Position numbers and translations under genes: made by a program. The notes beneath the pieces are model-generated. The model did no database searches. It saw only the letters and a program-made list of their open reading frames with translations, and had not been told where the DNA came from. A stretch of DNA of 48,006 nucleotides. Origin: Oscillospiraceae bacterium. Lineage in GTDB: Bacteria > Bacillota > Clostridia > Oscillospirales > Ruminococcaceae. Numbering within the stretch: position 1 is the stretch's first letter; each line of letters starts with the position of its first letter. The stretch covers positions 1-48,006 of the forward strand of contig JAFXCV010000054.1 in NCBI GenBank assembly GCA_017521325.1. Reading direction: 5' to 3'. This document shows, piece by piece, positions 13,742 through 23,244 of this stretch.

Positions 13742-14728
13742 TTACTTGGCAACCATTCTCCAGGTGCCTTCTTCCATCAGCTTGCTGCCGATATTGCTGA
13801 CAAGGTAATTTCCATCGGACAGCGCAAACAGTCCACGGACATCCCTGCCGTCAAACATGGTGCTTGCCCAGTCAAGCACCACCGTGCTTGTGCCGTCGGC
13901 AATATTGATGCCATACAGTGCTTCCTGCGCATTGAAGTAAAAATCATAGCCGCAGCTGCCCTCAATGGTGGATTTATGGTACACGGGGAGATTATCCAGC
14001 GTAATATCCGTAATGGTGAGCGCAGCGGGATCCACGCAGCCAAGGCGTGCCTCCTTAACGCCGACGTGGTACAGCAGGTACATTTTGCCGTCTGCCGCAG
14101 GAATCAGCTCATCGCCGATGGTCATTTCACCGCTGACTCTGCCCAAAAGCTGCATATCCTTATCATAAACCAGAACCTCGTGATTGCCTGCCTCATTCCA
14201 GCCGAGGAAATAGCGATTGCCTGCGCCGTCCACCTTCATCGTCGCAAGATCGGGATTTTCCTTCACAAACTCCGAAGTCTTCACCTCACTGACAAGCGTC
14301 ATACTGCTGTCGTACAGCTCCACATACTGCGTGCCGCCCTCGATGTTGTTGTAAATGACATAGACCTGATCATCCTGTGTCGGAACGATTGCAAGGATAT
14401 CCCCTGCCTCTGCCAGACGGTTGAGCGTTTTCGACGTTGAGGTGTTGTTCTTGAAATCATACAGCACCACCGCCTGACCACCGTGTTCATTCACGCCGAC
14501 CATCAGATAGTTGTCCTTCAGCGGAATCATCTGTTCCACACGCACAAGCCCTTCAATTGCATTCGGCTCAACCAGAAAGGTTCTGTCCTTCGGCTCGGTC
14601 GCCGCAGCGGTCGCTTCTGTCACAGGCTGCGTTTCCTCAACAGATGAGGTATTGCCGCCGTCGCATGCACTGAGCATCAACGCTGCAAGGAGAATTGCGA
14701 GTATCGAAAAACTCTGTTTCATTCTCAT
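13742..14728 (-). CDS. Propeller-only lipoprotein, paralogue of the fused binding proteins
   Basis: A 328-aa lipoprotein with lipobox L-S-A-C (Cys22) and a Thr/Glu-rich linker. The rest matches the N-terminal half of the neighbouring fused binding proteins: repeated beta-strand units of the type VYDKDMQLLGRV, then GYDFYFNAQEALYGIN and LDWASTMF. It stops where the others continue into the solute-binding domain. The repeats suggest a beta-propeller of roughly six or seven blades. It has its own consensus promoter (14810-14838) and terminator, so it can be made separately from the operon. It could be a decoy, sensor or sugar-binding subunit, or the ancestral unfused form. The start at 14728 has GGAGG 9 bases upstream. 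Confidence 0.8.
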   Translation of the reverse strand: MRMKQSFSILAILLAALMLSACDGGNTSSVEETQPVTEATAAATEPKDRTFLVEPNAIEGLVRVEQMIPLKDNYLMVGVNEHGGQAVVLYDFKNNTSTSKTLNRLAEAGDILAIVPTQDDQVYVIYNNIEGGTQYVELYDSSMTLVSEVKTSEFVKENPDLATMKVDGAGNRYFLGWNEAGNHEVLVYDKDMQLLGRVSGEMTIGDELIPAADGKMYLLYHVGVKEARLGCVDPAALTITDITLDNLPVYHKSTIEGSCGYDFYFNAQEALYGINIADGTSTVVLDWASTMFDGRDVRGLFALSDGNYLVSNIGSKLMEEGTWRMVAK

Positions 14729-14809
14729 TTCCGTATTCCTCCATCATACTGCTTCATTTACCGGATACTCGAATAAATCCAGTGTATTATTCTGATTAGT
14801 ACAGATACA

Positions 14810-14838
14810 AGTATAGCACATTCCGTCCCCATTGTCAA
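14810..14838 (-). promoter_or_regulatory. Promoter of the propeller-only gene
   Basis: TTGACA (14833-14838), 17-base spacer, TATACT (14810-14815) on the minus strand, in the gap between two members of the array. Confidence 0.85.
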
Positions 14839-14898
14839 GAATATGACAAAGACTGTAAACATTCCTTAATACTTACGTTCCAAAATTTTCCCTTTTTC

Positions 14899-17121
14899 TC
14901 ACGACTGTTCGCTCAGATAGATCGAAGCTCTTGACTGGATGGTTTCCGCCGCCTTCTGTGCGGTCTGATCGCCTGCAAAATACATGCCTGCCTCCTCGTA
15001 GACGATATTGTAAACCGTGCTGTCATAGCGGCTGTTATTCTGTACTCCCTCGATATACGCAAGCAGCGTGTCCATTTCTTCCTGTGTGATCGCTCCGAGT
15101 CTGAGCGTTTCTTCACCAAGGGGGAACAGCCATTCTTTCTCCTGCAGCGCAGATGCCATCTGCTTTTGCAGACTGCTGCGCCGCACGGGAAGTGTGAGAT
15201 ACAGGGTATCCTGATACTCCTGCGACAGGAGGAATTTGAAAAAGTCCCAGATTTCTTCCTTGTACTGCGACTGCGAGGACATGGCAAGAGGTGTATTGGA
15301 AACAAACGCTGCACCGCTGCCGCCGTTTACGGCAGGCTTTCCGAGAAGGGTGATCTCTTCTCCCCCGAAAACGCCCTCCTGCACCAGATGCAGATCATAG
15401 ACCGTACGCAGCGCACGGGTATGGAGCAGTGCCGCATCCTCCCGATAGGCAAGCTCCTCATAGGGATAGCGAATCTGCGACTGCATTTCCATTTTAGACG
15501 GATAGCTGCCGCAAAGCTCCAACATCTGCACAAATTCGGGGGTATCAAAGCGGCTGCTTCCCTTTTCCTCGTCAATAAAGCAGGCAAGCTGTTCCGTGAC
15601 GAAACTGCGCAGTGCCTCCTCCCGACAGATATTCGGGAACAGTTCCATTCCCTCGGGCAGGCTCTCTGCAAGCTGCGCATATTCTTCGAAGCTCAGCCCC
15701 TGCCTGTCACCTATATATTTCTTCTTGCCAATGGCTGTGCTGATGCAGAAATCGGGGCTGATGTGTAAAAGCTTGCCGCCGTATTCCATGGAAGCAAAAT
15801 AATTCATGAAATAGGCATTCTTATCAAAGTCCACATCCTGTTCCATAAAGGGATAGAGATCCTCAAACAGTCCCTTGTTTGCAAAGCCTGCAAATGGGAG
15901 ATCGGCTGTGCAGATGATATCGGCAACCTTGTTTTCCACCATATCCCGTTTAAATTTCTCCAAGCCGGAATCCCAGCCATCGTCCTCATTGTATTTGCTG
16001 TAATTTTCGATCACAATACGGACATCCGATCTCTTGCGGTTAAATAGCGAAACAGCTCGCTCCAGACTGCGGTTTTCGTGGAACGTTGCAAGGGAGATGA
16101 TCTCCAGCGTCTTCAGTTCTTCCTGCGTTTTTTTACGCAAGATCCATGCACTCACCGTACTTGCTGCGGAATCATATTCCGTCAGAAAGCATCTGCCATC
16201 GGGCAGAGCATTGACGCTGACAGCTGCCGAAAAGTCGGAATTCACCCAGTCGATGAGTTTTTCACAGACTTCGTTCTCCACATCCACGCCGTATGCGCCC
16301 TTCTCATCCTGCACCAGAAATTCATACGCACCATAGCCGCAGCCGATCTGCGCAGGATTGGCAGGCATGCCCTCTGGCTTAATGCGTGTATAATCCCATG
16401 TGGATTGTTCTATTCTTGCAACGGCCTCACTGCCGCCGGTGTTGTAATACGCATAGATCTCGCCGTCGTTTCCGATGATGAGTGAGTGGATCCATGTGCC
16501 GAGTGAATCCACACTGCCGATCCTCCCGAAATTCTCATCGAGTACTACGATTGCTGATTCCGCATCTGCTGTGCGGAGTGCAAAATTTCCCTTTCCGTCC
16601 CTGAGTATCACCGTGGCTGTTACATTGCTTCCGATGGATGCGGTGAAATCCCGTTCTTCCGTCCTATTCCAGCTTTCATCATAAAGATGCAGGCTGTAGG
16701 CGTACTCCCCATCGCTCACGGTATTGCGCAGGGCAATCGCATAGCCCTGCGGCATCTGCATCACCCCGATGGGCTTTTGCTGTTCGGGGTATGTCAGCTC
16801 TATCAGCACGCCGCCGCTTTCTGCATCAAAAACAGTGAGCGTATTTTGCATATCCTCGGTAAAGCTGACAACCGCCGCAAGATTGCCCAGCATGTACGTT
16901 TCCGCAAGGTGATGCATCCCTCCCAACACCTGCTCGGATGCATAGGCATGCGAGAGCGTAACAGTCAGACTGCTGCTCTTTTCGGAGTCATTCTGCACGA
17001 TTTGTTCGGTGGCAGATGATTCGCTCGTGGTTGGTACCGGCTGGCGGCAGGATGTGAGAAATACCGCTGCCAGCACAGCTGCAATGGCAAGGGACACATG
17101 TTTCAGAATATTCCTTTTCAT
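14899..17121 (-). CDS. Propeller-solute-binding fusion lipoprotein, array member 8
   Basis: A 740-aa lipoprotein (lipobox L-T-S-C, Cys25) with the same two-part plan as the other members. The propeller covers about residues 60-335 and the solute-binding domain about 339-740, from IISLATFHENRSLERAV. It lacks the GATLE-type sequence after the lipobox that most members share and has a long Ser/Thr/Glu linker instead. It ends QSRASIYLSEQS. It lies 11 bases after the binding-domain-only gene, with AAGGAG before its ATG, so both are co-transcribed. It is the last fused member of the operon. Confidence 0.88.
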   Translation of the reverse strand: MKRNILKHVSLAIAAVLAAVFLTSCRQPVPTTSESSATEQIVQNDSEKSSSLTVTLSHAYASEQVLGGMHHLAETYMLGNLAAVVSFTEDMQNTLTVFDAESGGVLIELTYPEQQKPIGVMQMPQGYAIALRNTVSDGEYAYSLHLYDESWNRTEERDFTASIGSNVTATVILRDGKGNFALRTADAESAIVVLDENFGRIGSVDSLGTWIHSLIIGNDGEIYAYYNTGGSEAVARIEQSTWDYTRIKPEGMPANPAQIGCGYGAYEFLVQDEKGAYGVDVENEVCEKLIDWVNSDFSAAVSVNALPDGRCFLTEYDSAASTVSAWILRKKTQEELKTLEIISLATFHENRSLERAVSLFNRKRSDVRIVIENYSKYNEDDGWDSGLEKFKRDMVENKVADIICTADLPFAGFANKGLFEDLYPFMEQDVDFDKNAYFMNYFASMEYGGKLLHISPDFCISTAIGKKKYIGDRQGLSFEEYAQLAESLPEGMELFPNICREEALRSFVTEQLACFIDEEKGSSRFDTPEFVQMLELCGSYPSKMEMQSQIRYPYEELAYREDAALLHTRALRTVYDLHLVQEGVFGGEEITLLGKPAVNGGSGAAFVSNTPLAMSSQSQYKEEIWDFFKFLLSQEYQDTLYLTLPVRRSSLQKQMASALQEKEWLFPLGEETLRLGAITQEEMDTLLAYIEGVQNNSRYDSTVYNIVYEEAGMYFAGDQTAQKAAETIQSRASIYLSEQS

Positions 17122-17132
17122 TATTTATCTCC

Positions 17133-18512
17133 TTATGATCTTTCGGCGATGTAAATCGCTGCACGGCTCTGAATCATATCAGCACATTGCTGTGCGGTGC
17201 ATTTGCCGTTAAACAATCGGTCGATCTCCTCGTTTACGATGTTTTCAAGATCATCATCAATCAAATCATTCATGGTATCAATGCTTTCGATATAGGCGCA
17301 GAGCCTATCATATTCTGCCTGCGTCATATTCCCATGGGAATACTGTTCTTCCTCCGGACGGTTCAGCTCCTCCTGTGCAAGGCGTTCAAAAGCAACACGA
17401 TTGACCGGAAATCCCACAAGCCTGTTGTATTTGTTGTACATGTCGCAGCAGAAATCCTCGTCCATGAGCATTCGGATAAACTCCCATGCACCATCCTGAA
17501 TTTCCTGTGGTGCGTCCGCACAGATAGCATAACGATAATAATTCGTATTCAGAAATGCGCCGTTTCCTTCCTCTGTCGGATACCCGATCAAGGTATAATC
17601 TTCTCCGCTGTCACTGCCGACCGCTCTATGGTATGTTTCAAAACCTGCCAACATCAAAGATCTGACAAAATTGGGATTCCTCGAATCCGCTTCTGTTTCT
17701 TCATATATTACCTTGAAGGAATTGCAGAATTCCAGCATTTCCACAAATTCAGGGGAATCAAAGGAACATGTGCCATTGCTGTAATCAAGGAAAGCCCCCA
17801 GATTACTGCGCAGTATCTCCCAATACACGCCATACTTTGTTGTCTGGTGATTGAACGTTGCATGATCCGGCATGGCGTTCCAGCGTGCCTTCAGCTCTGC
17901 AAATGTCCAGCCCTCTTTCTCTCCGACATACTCCGTTTTTCCGATCATACTTTCGATCCAGTAGAATGTCGGCAGATAACAGAGCTTTCCGTCCGTTTCG
18001 CACAGCTCCAGCACATGGGAATCCAAAGTATCACGATTGATCTGTGCATCCCCATCCAAGTAGGGATACAGGTCGATGAATGCGCCCTTTTCTTTCAAGA
18101 TATCAAATTTCCCCTCATCACCAAAAGCTGTATCGGGGACGATATGCACCGTATCCCCTTTCAGAATATCCATCTGCAATTCGAAATCCGCTTTTGACCG
18201 TCCGCCGGGCAGTAATGCGCCGTCACTGGTATAACTATCCGCATCATCATATTCGTCATAGTCCACATATTCGATTTTGTAACCGTTGTCCGCTTCATTG
18301 AACGCACGGACAGCGTTGGTGATTTCCTGACTCAGACTTGTATGCATCGCCATTTTTATGACGATCTCCTCCCTTGGCGATTCTGTTTCGGAAATCTCCT
18401 CCGTGCCGACAAAATCGCTTGGGGCAGCATCCTCCGGTGCAGCAGTTCTGCCGCATCCGGCACAAAGGAACAGGACGGAAAGGGCAAGTGCCAGATATTT
18501 CCTTATTTTCAT
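17133..18512 (-). CDS. Solute-binding lipoprotein without propeller, array member
   Basis: A 459-aa protein, about 280 residues shorter than its neighbours. The signal ends FLCAGC (Cys20, an unusual Cys at the -3 position of the lipobox). After a ~35-residue linker the family-1-type binding domain begins directly (IKMAMHTSLSQEITNAV) and ends QSRAAIYIAERS. The propeller is missing. The start at 18512 has GGAG upstream and sits 14 bases past the stop codon of the preceding gene; an in-frame ATG at 18539 would overlap that gene and lacks a good ribosome site. It shows that the binding domain can stand alone. Confidence 0.88.
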   Translation of the reverse strand: MKIRKYLALALSVLFLCAGCGRTAAPEDAAPSDFVGTEEISETESPREEIVIKMAMHTSLSQEITNAVRAFNEADNGYKIEYVDYDEYDDADSYTSDGALLPGGRSKADFELQMDILKGDTVHIVPDTAFGDEGKFDILKEKGAFIDLYPYLDGDAQINRDTLDSHVLELCETDGKLCYLPTFYWIESMIGKTEYVGEKEGWTFAELKARWNAMPDHATFNHQTTKYGVYWEILRSNLGAFLDYSNGTCSFDSPEFVEMLEFCNSFKVIYEETEADSRNPNFVRSLMLAGFETYHRAVGSDSGEDYTLIGYPTEEGNGAFLNTNYYRYAICADAPQEIQDGAWEFIRMLMDEDFCCDMYNKYNRLVGFPVNRVAFERLAQEELNRPEEEQYSHGNMTQAEYDRLCAYIESIDTMNDLIDDDLENIVNEEIDRLFNGKCTAQQCADMIQSRAAIYIAERS

Positions 18513-18525
18513 AACATCAACTCCA

Positions 18526-20844
18526 TTAAGACTGCTCACTCAAATAAATACTAACACGGCTTTGCATCATCTTCGCCGCCTGCTCTGCACTCTGGTCACC
18601 TGCAAGGAACATTTCTGCTTCCTCGTACAGAACCTGCGTGACAACGGGATCGGAATAGAATGCCGTGTCGATATGATAGATATACTCGGAAAGTGCTTCC
18701 ATGCTTTCGGGCGTTGCGGCACCGATGTTCACGTTTTTGCCGTCGAAGATCGCTGTCGCCATGAACTGCTTTGTGCCGAGCATCAGCTTCTCATCAAGTA
18801 CCCCCTTGTGGATGGGAAGGGAAACATTCAGCTTCTTCTGGTATTTCTCCGAGAGGAGATATTTCATGAAATCCCAGACTGCCTCTTTTTCCTCCGACTG
18901 TGCGTTGACCGAGAGTGTAAAGTCGCTTTCGAACACACCGCCGTTTCCTTCCTTCGCCGTCGGATAGCCGATGAATGTCACAGGCGTGTCAAGGAACGTC
19001 GTGCGTGTCGCAGCATAGTAGTCGATGGGCTGGCTGATGGTCATAAAATCCACAAGCAGGCGATCCTCCAGATATGCCTTCGCATCCTGCAGCGGCGGCT
19101 GCTCGCCGATGTAGGAAAATTGCCATATTCCGCTGTATCCGTCCGCAGAATAGGTCTTGATCAGTTCCAGAAGCTTTATAAAATCGGGCGTATTGAAATA
19201 ACACTGCGCCTTGTCACGGTCGATGAAGCTGCTCTGTGCAGCGGAAAACCAGAATTCCATAGCAAGGTCACGGTTGTAGAAATAGAACGGCTCCATCCCG
19301 TCAGACAGCTCCAGCATTTCCGTGAGGGTGCGACCCTGTGTTTCTCCCACATGCTCCGTCTTTGCAAGCGCCGTGCGGACACGGAAGGAAACGCCGAGCT
19401 TTTGGAGCTTTCCTCCGTATTCCATGCTCTTGAAATAATTTTCAAGGTAGTCGCTGCGGTCAAATTCCTCGTCCGCATCCATGAGTGTGTACCAGTCCGC
19501 AAAGAGTCCCTTGCTCGAAAGACTCTCAAAATTCAGCCCATCCGTGCAGACAACGTCTGCAACGATCCCATTCAGCAGATCCTCACGCAGCTTCGCATGC
19601 GCAAGCGTCTGATCTTCAGTAGTGTTGTAGCCTGCATAGTCATCCAGAATAATACGCACGCCCGTTTCCTGCTTGTTATAGGCAATCACGATTTCCTCGA
19701 GAGTATCGTACATTCCGACCGTGGAAAGCATGATGAGCCTTGTATCTTTGAAATCCTCCGGTGTACGCTGTCTTGCCAGATAGCAGGCATTCTCAAAGGT
19801 GGAACCACTGTAAGTGTTCGTCTGGATGTAGAAATCTCCATTTTCAAAGGGGGCATAAAACCACATACTGCCGACCGGAACATCGGAATTGATAAAGCTC
19901 ATCACACAGGTGGAGGTATCCCCCTTCATGCCGTAGATGCCGTAGTCATCGGAGTAATAGAAATCATATCCATTTTTGCCTGCACGGAAATATGTTGCAC
20001 TGTTACCTCGGGGGCTGATAGATTTTGGAATTTCCGTGCAGGTTCTTGCCTTTGCATCAAGACGGTAGACCTTGTAATAATCGCTGCTTCCGTTATTCTT
20101 ATCATATTTGACAAATTCTGCGTAGACTTCGCCGTGTCCGCCCTGAAACAGACCTGTCAGCTGCATATTGGTCGGGTAGGCGATGTCCCCGTAGCGGTTG
20201 AAATCCTTGTCAAAGCCCACGATCGTCTGGATTTTCGCTTCCGCATTCCACTGCAGAATATAGTAGTTACCGTCTGCGTCCACGCTGAAATTGCCGCTGT
20301 GCAGGAACAGCTCCTGTGCGGCAGACTCGGGTACTTCGATGGTTTTGGCATAATTGAGATTCTCGTCATAGATCTCAATGCAGCGGTATTTCGCCTTGTA
20401 GTTGTAATCCCCCATATCCTCGGAGATCGTGCAGATTACGCCGACTCTGTCGTCTGGCATGGTCATGACAGAGATGGCGCTGGTATCATTTGCCGCCTTT
20501 TCCTGCACACATTTCGGTGTAAGCTTCCCTGTTTTGCCGTTTTCGGCATTGTACCAGAACAGGTATGTGCCTTTGGTGATTTCCTCCTGTTCCTCACGGA
20601 ACATGAGATTCCCGACAGCATAGAAAGGGGTATCTCTGACCGGTACATCGGAAATCTCCTCCAAGCGGTAGGAATTGTAGAGGATATCCCCCGAGAGTTT
20701 TCCGTCCTCGTCAATGATGATCTCGTCCGTTTCTCTGGTTTCGTCGGTGTTGTTTTCATGCTCTTTTTGCCTGCCGCAGCCCGTCAATACAGGCAGTACC
20801 ATCACAACGGCAAGCAGCACTGCGGTTATCTTTCTATGTTTCAT
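18526..20844 (-). CDS. Propeller-solute-binding fusion lipoprotein, array member 7
   Basis: 772 aa, the longest member, with lipobox L-T-G-C (Cys23), a propeller to about residue 365 and a binding domain from LIMLSTVGMYDTLEEIV (~370). An acidic Thr/Asp/Glu stretch follows the lipobox. The end is QSRVSIYLSEQS. The first ~16 codons, the ribosome site and the upstream gap are almost identical to those of the next gene upstream (start 23142), which marks a recent duplication or conversion. The gap before it (20845-20946) contains a strong hairpin. Confidence 0.9.
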   Translation of the reverse strand: MKHRKITAVLLAVVMVLPVLTGCGRQKEHENNTDETRETDEIIIDEDGKLSGDILYNSYRLEEISDVPVRDTPFYAVGNLMFREEQEEITKGTYLFWYNAENGKTGKLTPKCVQEKAANDTSAISVMTMPDDRVGVICTISEDMGDYNYKAKYRCIEIYDENLNYAKTIEVPESAAQELFLHSGNFSVDADGNYYILQWNAEAKIQTIVGFDKDFNRYGDIAYPTNMQLTGLFQGGHGEVYAEFVKYDKNNGSSDYYKVYRLDAKARTCTEIPKSISPRGNSATYFRAGKNGYDFYYSDDYGIYGMKGDTSTCVMSFINSDVPVGSMWFYAPFENGDFYIQTNTYSGSTFENACYLARQRTPEDFKDTRLIMLSTVGMYDTLEEIVIAYNKQETGVRIILDDYAGYNTTEDQTLAHAKLREDLLNGIVADVVCTDGLNFESLSSKGLFADWYTLMDADEEFDRSDYLENYFKSMEYGGKLQKLGVSFRVRTALAKTEHVGETQGRTLTEMLELSDGMEPFYFYNRDLAMEFWFSAAQSSFIDRDKAQCYFNTPDFIKLLELIKTYSADGYSGIWQFSYIGEQPPLQDAKAYLEDRLLVDFMTISQPIDYYAATRTTFLDTPVTFIGYPTAKEGNGGVFESDFTLSVNAQSEEKEAVWDFMKYLLSEKYQKKLNVSLPIHKGVLDEKLMLGTKQFMATAIFDGKNVNIGAATPESMEALSEYIYHIDTAFYSDPVVTQVLYEEAEMFLAGDQSAEQAAKMMQSRVSIYLSEQS

Positions 20845-20859
20845 TGTCGATTCCTCCTA

Positions 20860-20946
20860 TACTTTTATTCAAAATCCCGGCTGTATCATTTTCGGGGCTT
20901 TCGGTGCAGGGGCTTCGCCCCTGCACCCCCTTGCCGCCTTAGCGGT
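20860..20946 (-). repeat. Duplicated intergenic segment with strong hairpin, copy A
   Basis: The gap between members 6 and 7 holds an 11-bp perfect stem, GGTGCAGGGGC (20903-20913) with its complement (20917-20927), loop TTC. The gap is nearly identical to 23158-23244, and the similarity continues into the coding sequence on both sides. There is no U-tract directly after the hairpin, so it may stabilise the RNA 3' end of the upstream gene and adjust expression within the operon. Confidence 0.8.
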
Positions 20947-23142
20947 TTAGCTCTGTTCGCTCAGATAGATGCTCACTCTCGACTGGATCATCTTCGCCGC
21001 CTGCTCGGTACTCTGGTCGCCTGCAAAATACATGGTCGCTTCCTCGTGGACGATGTTGTAAATGTCCTTGTTGTAGTAATCACTGACGGTAACATTTTCG
21101 AGGTATTCCTCCAGAAACTCAAAATACCCATCCGTCGGCTGTTCCATCTGCACTATAAGCTCAGGGCCCCCGAACCACTCGGTGCGGGGATTTTCCAGAT
21201 ATTTGGCAATGCGATCCGGCAGCACGCTTTTCATAACAGGGAAACTAATGTTCCGTTGGTATTCCTCGGACAGCAGCTCTTTCATAAACTCCCAGATTTC
21301 TGCCTGATAGAGTGACTGGGCATTCATGGCAAGCAGGAACTCCGGATAGAACACGGCACCATTGCCCCCCTCCACAGTGGGATAGCCTGTGAGGGTAATG
21401 TCCTCTCCGCCGAAACGTCCTTCCTTCGTTTCATGGAAATCATTTGGACCATTTAAGGAAACCACTGCAAAGATGGCTTCGTCATTGAGAAAATCATCCG
21501 CCCGCTTGTCCATCAGATCCATCCACTCCAGCGTACCGACTTCCGGCTGTGCCACCGGCTCAGGGAAGGTATTGCAGAATTCGAGCAGCTGCATAAATTC
21601 ATCAGAATCAAAGCCGCATTTTCCTTTTTGGGTATCTACAAAAGCCCCCATATTATAGGTGCAGAGCTGCTGCAGCATGATCAGCTTGTCGGCATCCGAG
21701 AACGGAGCGACGCCTTCCGGCAGCGTTTCCATGCGCTCAATGAATCCGGAAAGGCTGTATCCTGCACCTTCCCCCACAAATTTCTGTTTTGCCGCCAGCG
21801 TCCTGACACTAAAGGAAAAGCCGATCTGCTGCTGTTTACCTGCGTAGGAAACAGCCTCAAAGAAATTGGTATAGTAGTCGTCCATATTGAGATCACGCTT
21901 CATAAATGGCGTTAAATCCTCGAACATTCCCTTGCTTGCCATGATCTCAAAGGGAAGATTATCCGTGCAGATGATATCGGCAACCTTACCCGAGAGCATA
22001 TCCTGCTTGAAGCGGTCAATGCCGGCATCCTCGTCGGATTCGGTATCGTACTTGCTGTAATCCTCCACCATGATCCGCACATCGGTGTTGGAACGGTTGT
22101 GCTGATAGATCAGATCAAGCAGTGCAGGGTTCGGCTGGTATGCGGCAAGTGTGATGTATTGCAGGCTGGCAAGCTCCTCCGGTGTGCGGCGGCGACATTT
22201 CCAGATGCTCATGTCGTTCCCCTCTCCCCAGCTATAAACATAAAAGCCGCCGTCCCCCGTTGGCAGTATCTCGCTGCAGGGGCTGAGATCGGAGTTATTC
22301 CAGTTGAGCACTTCTTCTGCGGTTTGCTTTGCAAGATTCACAGTATAGATGCCCTTCTCCGTGGGATAGTAGAAATCATCGCCGTTTTCACCAGCAATGG
22401 GATACATCTTGTAGCGCAGTGTATCCGGAAGCTGTACGGGGATGAATTCAAGCTTTTCCGCATCGACCATTACCAATTTTTCTGCACCGCCCACGGGAAG
22501 ATAGCTTGTGTACACATCCCCGCTTGCAGAATAGTAAAAATATCCACAGGAGTCTGTATTATCGGTAATCGAACCGCAATGATGAAAATCGCTGTCAAAA
22601 ACCTCCACCGTTTGCAGCGCAAGCTTGCGATTATATGTCCAGAACATATAGTTTCCGTTCTTATCCCTTGCAAAATTCACCCACGAGAACTTTTCCGCTT
22701 CCGGTGGAACATCACGCTTTTCAAGAAGCTGCATGGAGCTGTCAAAGATGTACATCCAGTAATCCGTCTGTTCAGATTCCGGATTCCTGCAGAGCACCTC
22801 CAGCGTTCCATCACAGGTTGCGCAGATGTCTACAAATGTGCCACTCGTTTCCTTCAGCAGATTGGATTCCCTGACCTCTCCCGTTTCTAAATTCGCAAAC
22901 AAAATTTGTTTGCGGCTTTCACCCTTCTCATCTTCCACGCTGCCGATGGCAAGAACGCCTCCCTTGACAGGGATCTGCTTATCAAGCCAGATCATATCAA
23001 GCTGGGCAATGCACTCAGAGACAAAGGAATTTTCAACGGAAATTTCCAGCGTTGCCCCCGTTTTTTTCCTCTGACAGCCCGTAAGAACGGGAGGTACCAA
23101 TACAACGGCAAGCAGCACTGCGGTTATCTTTCTATGTTTCAT
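20947..23142 (-). CDS. Propeller-solute-binding fusion lipoprotein, array member 6
   Basis: 731 aa with lipobox L-T-G-C (Cys23), QRKKTGATLE after it, a propeller to ~325 and a binding domain from LQYITLAAYQPNPALLDLI (~326). The end is QSRVSIYLSEQS. The binding-domain core is more diverged than that of members 3 to 5 (for example DYYTNFFEAVSYAGKQQQIGF replaces the usual EYDGKLQRLG), suggesting a different ligand. The signal sequence matches member 7 nearly exactly. Confidence 0.9.
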   Translation of the reverse strand: MKHRKITAVLLAVVLVPPVLTGCQRKKTGATLEISVENSFVSECIAQLDMIWLDKQIPVKGGVLAIGSVEDEKGESRKQILFANLETGEVRESNLLKETSGTFVDICATCDGTLEVLCRNPESEQTDYWMYIFDSSMQLLEKRDVPPEAEKFSWVNFARDKNGNYMFWTYNRKLALQTVEVFDSDFHHCGSITDNTDSCGYFYYSASGDVYTSYLPVGGAEKLVMVDAEKLEFIPVQLPDTLRYKMYPIAGENGDDFYYPTEKGIYTVNLAKQTAEEVLNWNNSDLSPCSEILPTGDGGFYVYSWGEGNDMSIWKCRRRTPEELASLQYITLAAYQPNPALLDLIYQHNRSNTDVRIMVEDYSKYDTESDEDAGIDRFKQDMLSGKVADIICTDNLPFEIMASKGMFEDLTPFMKRDLNMDDYYTNFFEAVSYAGKQQQIGFSFSVRTLAAKQKFVGEGAGYSLSGFIERMETLPEGVAPFSDADKLIMLQQLCTYNMGAFVDTQKGKCGFDSDEFMQLLEFCNTFPEPVAQPEVGTLEWMDLMDKRADDFLNDEAIFAVVSLNGPNDFHETKEGRFGGEDITLTGYPTVEGGNGAVFYPEFLLAMNAQSLYQAEIWEFMKELLSEEYQRNISFPVMKSVLPDRIAKYLENPRTEWFGGPELIVQMEQPTDGYFEFLEEYLENVTVSDYYNKDIYNIVHEEATMYFAGDQSTEQAAKMIQSRVSIYLSEQS

Positions 23143-23157
23143 TGTAGATTCCTCCTA

Positions 23158-23244
23158 TACTTTTATTCAAAATCCCGGCTACATCATTTTCAGGGCTTTC
23201 GGTGCAGGGGCTTCGCCCCTGCACCCCCTTGCCGCCTTAGCGGT
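23158..23244 (-). repeat. Duplicated intergenic segment with strong hairpin, copy B
   Basis: Second copy of the segment at 20860-20946, differing by only a few bases. The same 11-bp stem is at 23201-23211 with 23215-23225. It separates members 5 and 6. Confidence 0.8.

Noticed and set aside
18358..21315. A 985-codon open frame on the plus strand, antisense to binding-protein genes; similar long frames at 30200-32308 and 22906-23844
   Set aside because: They lie opposite clear lipoprotein genes, lack ribosome sites, and read as Cys/His/Ile-rich sequence of the kind made by antisense reading of biased codons.
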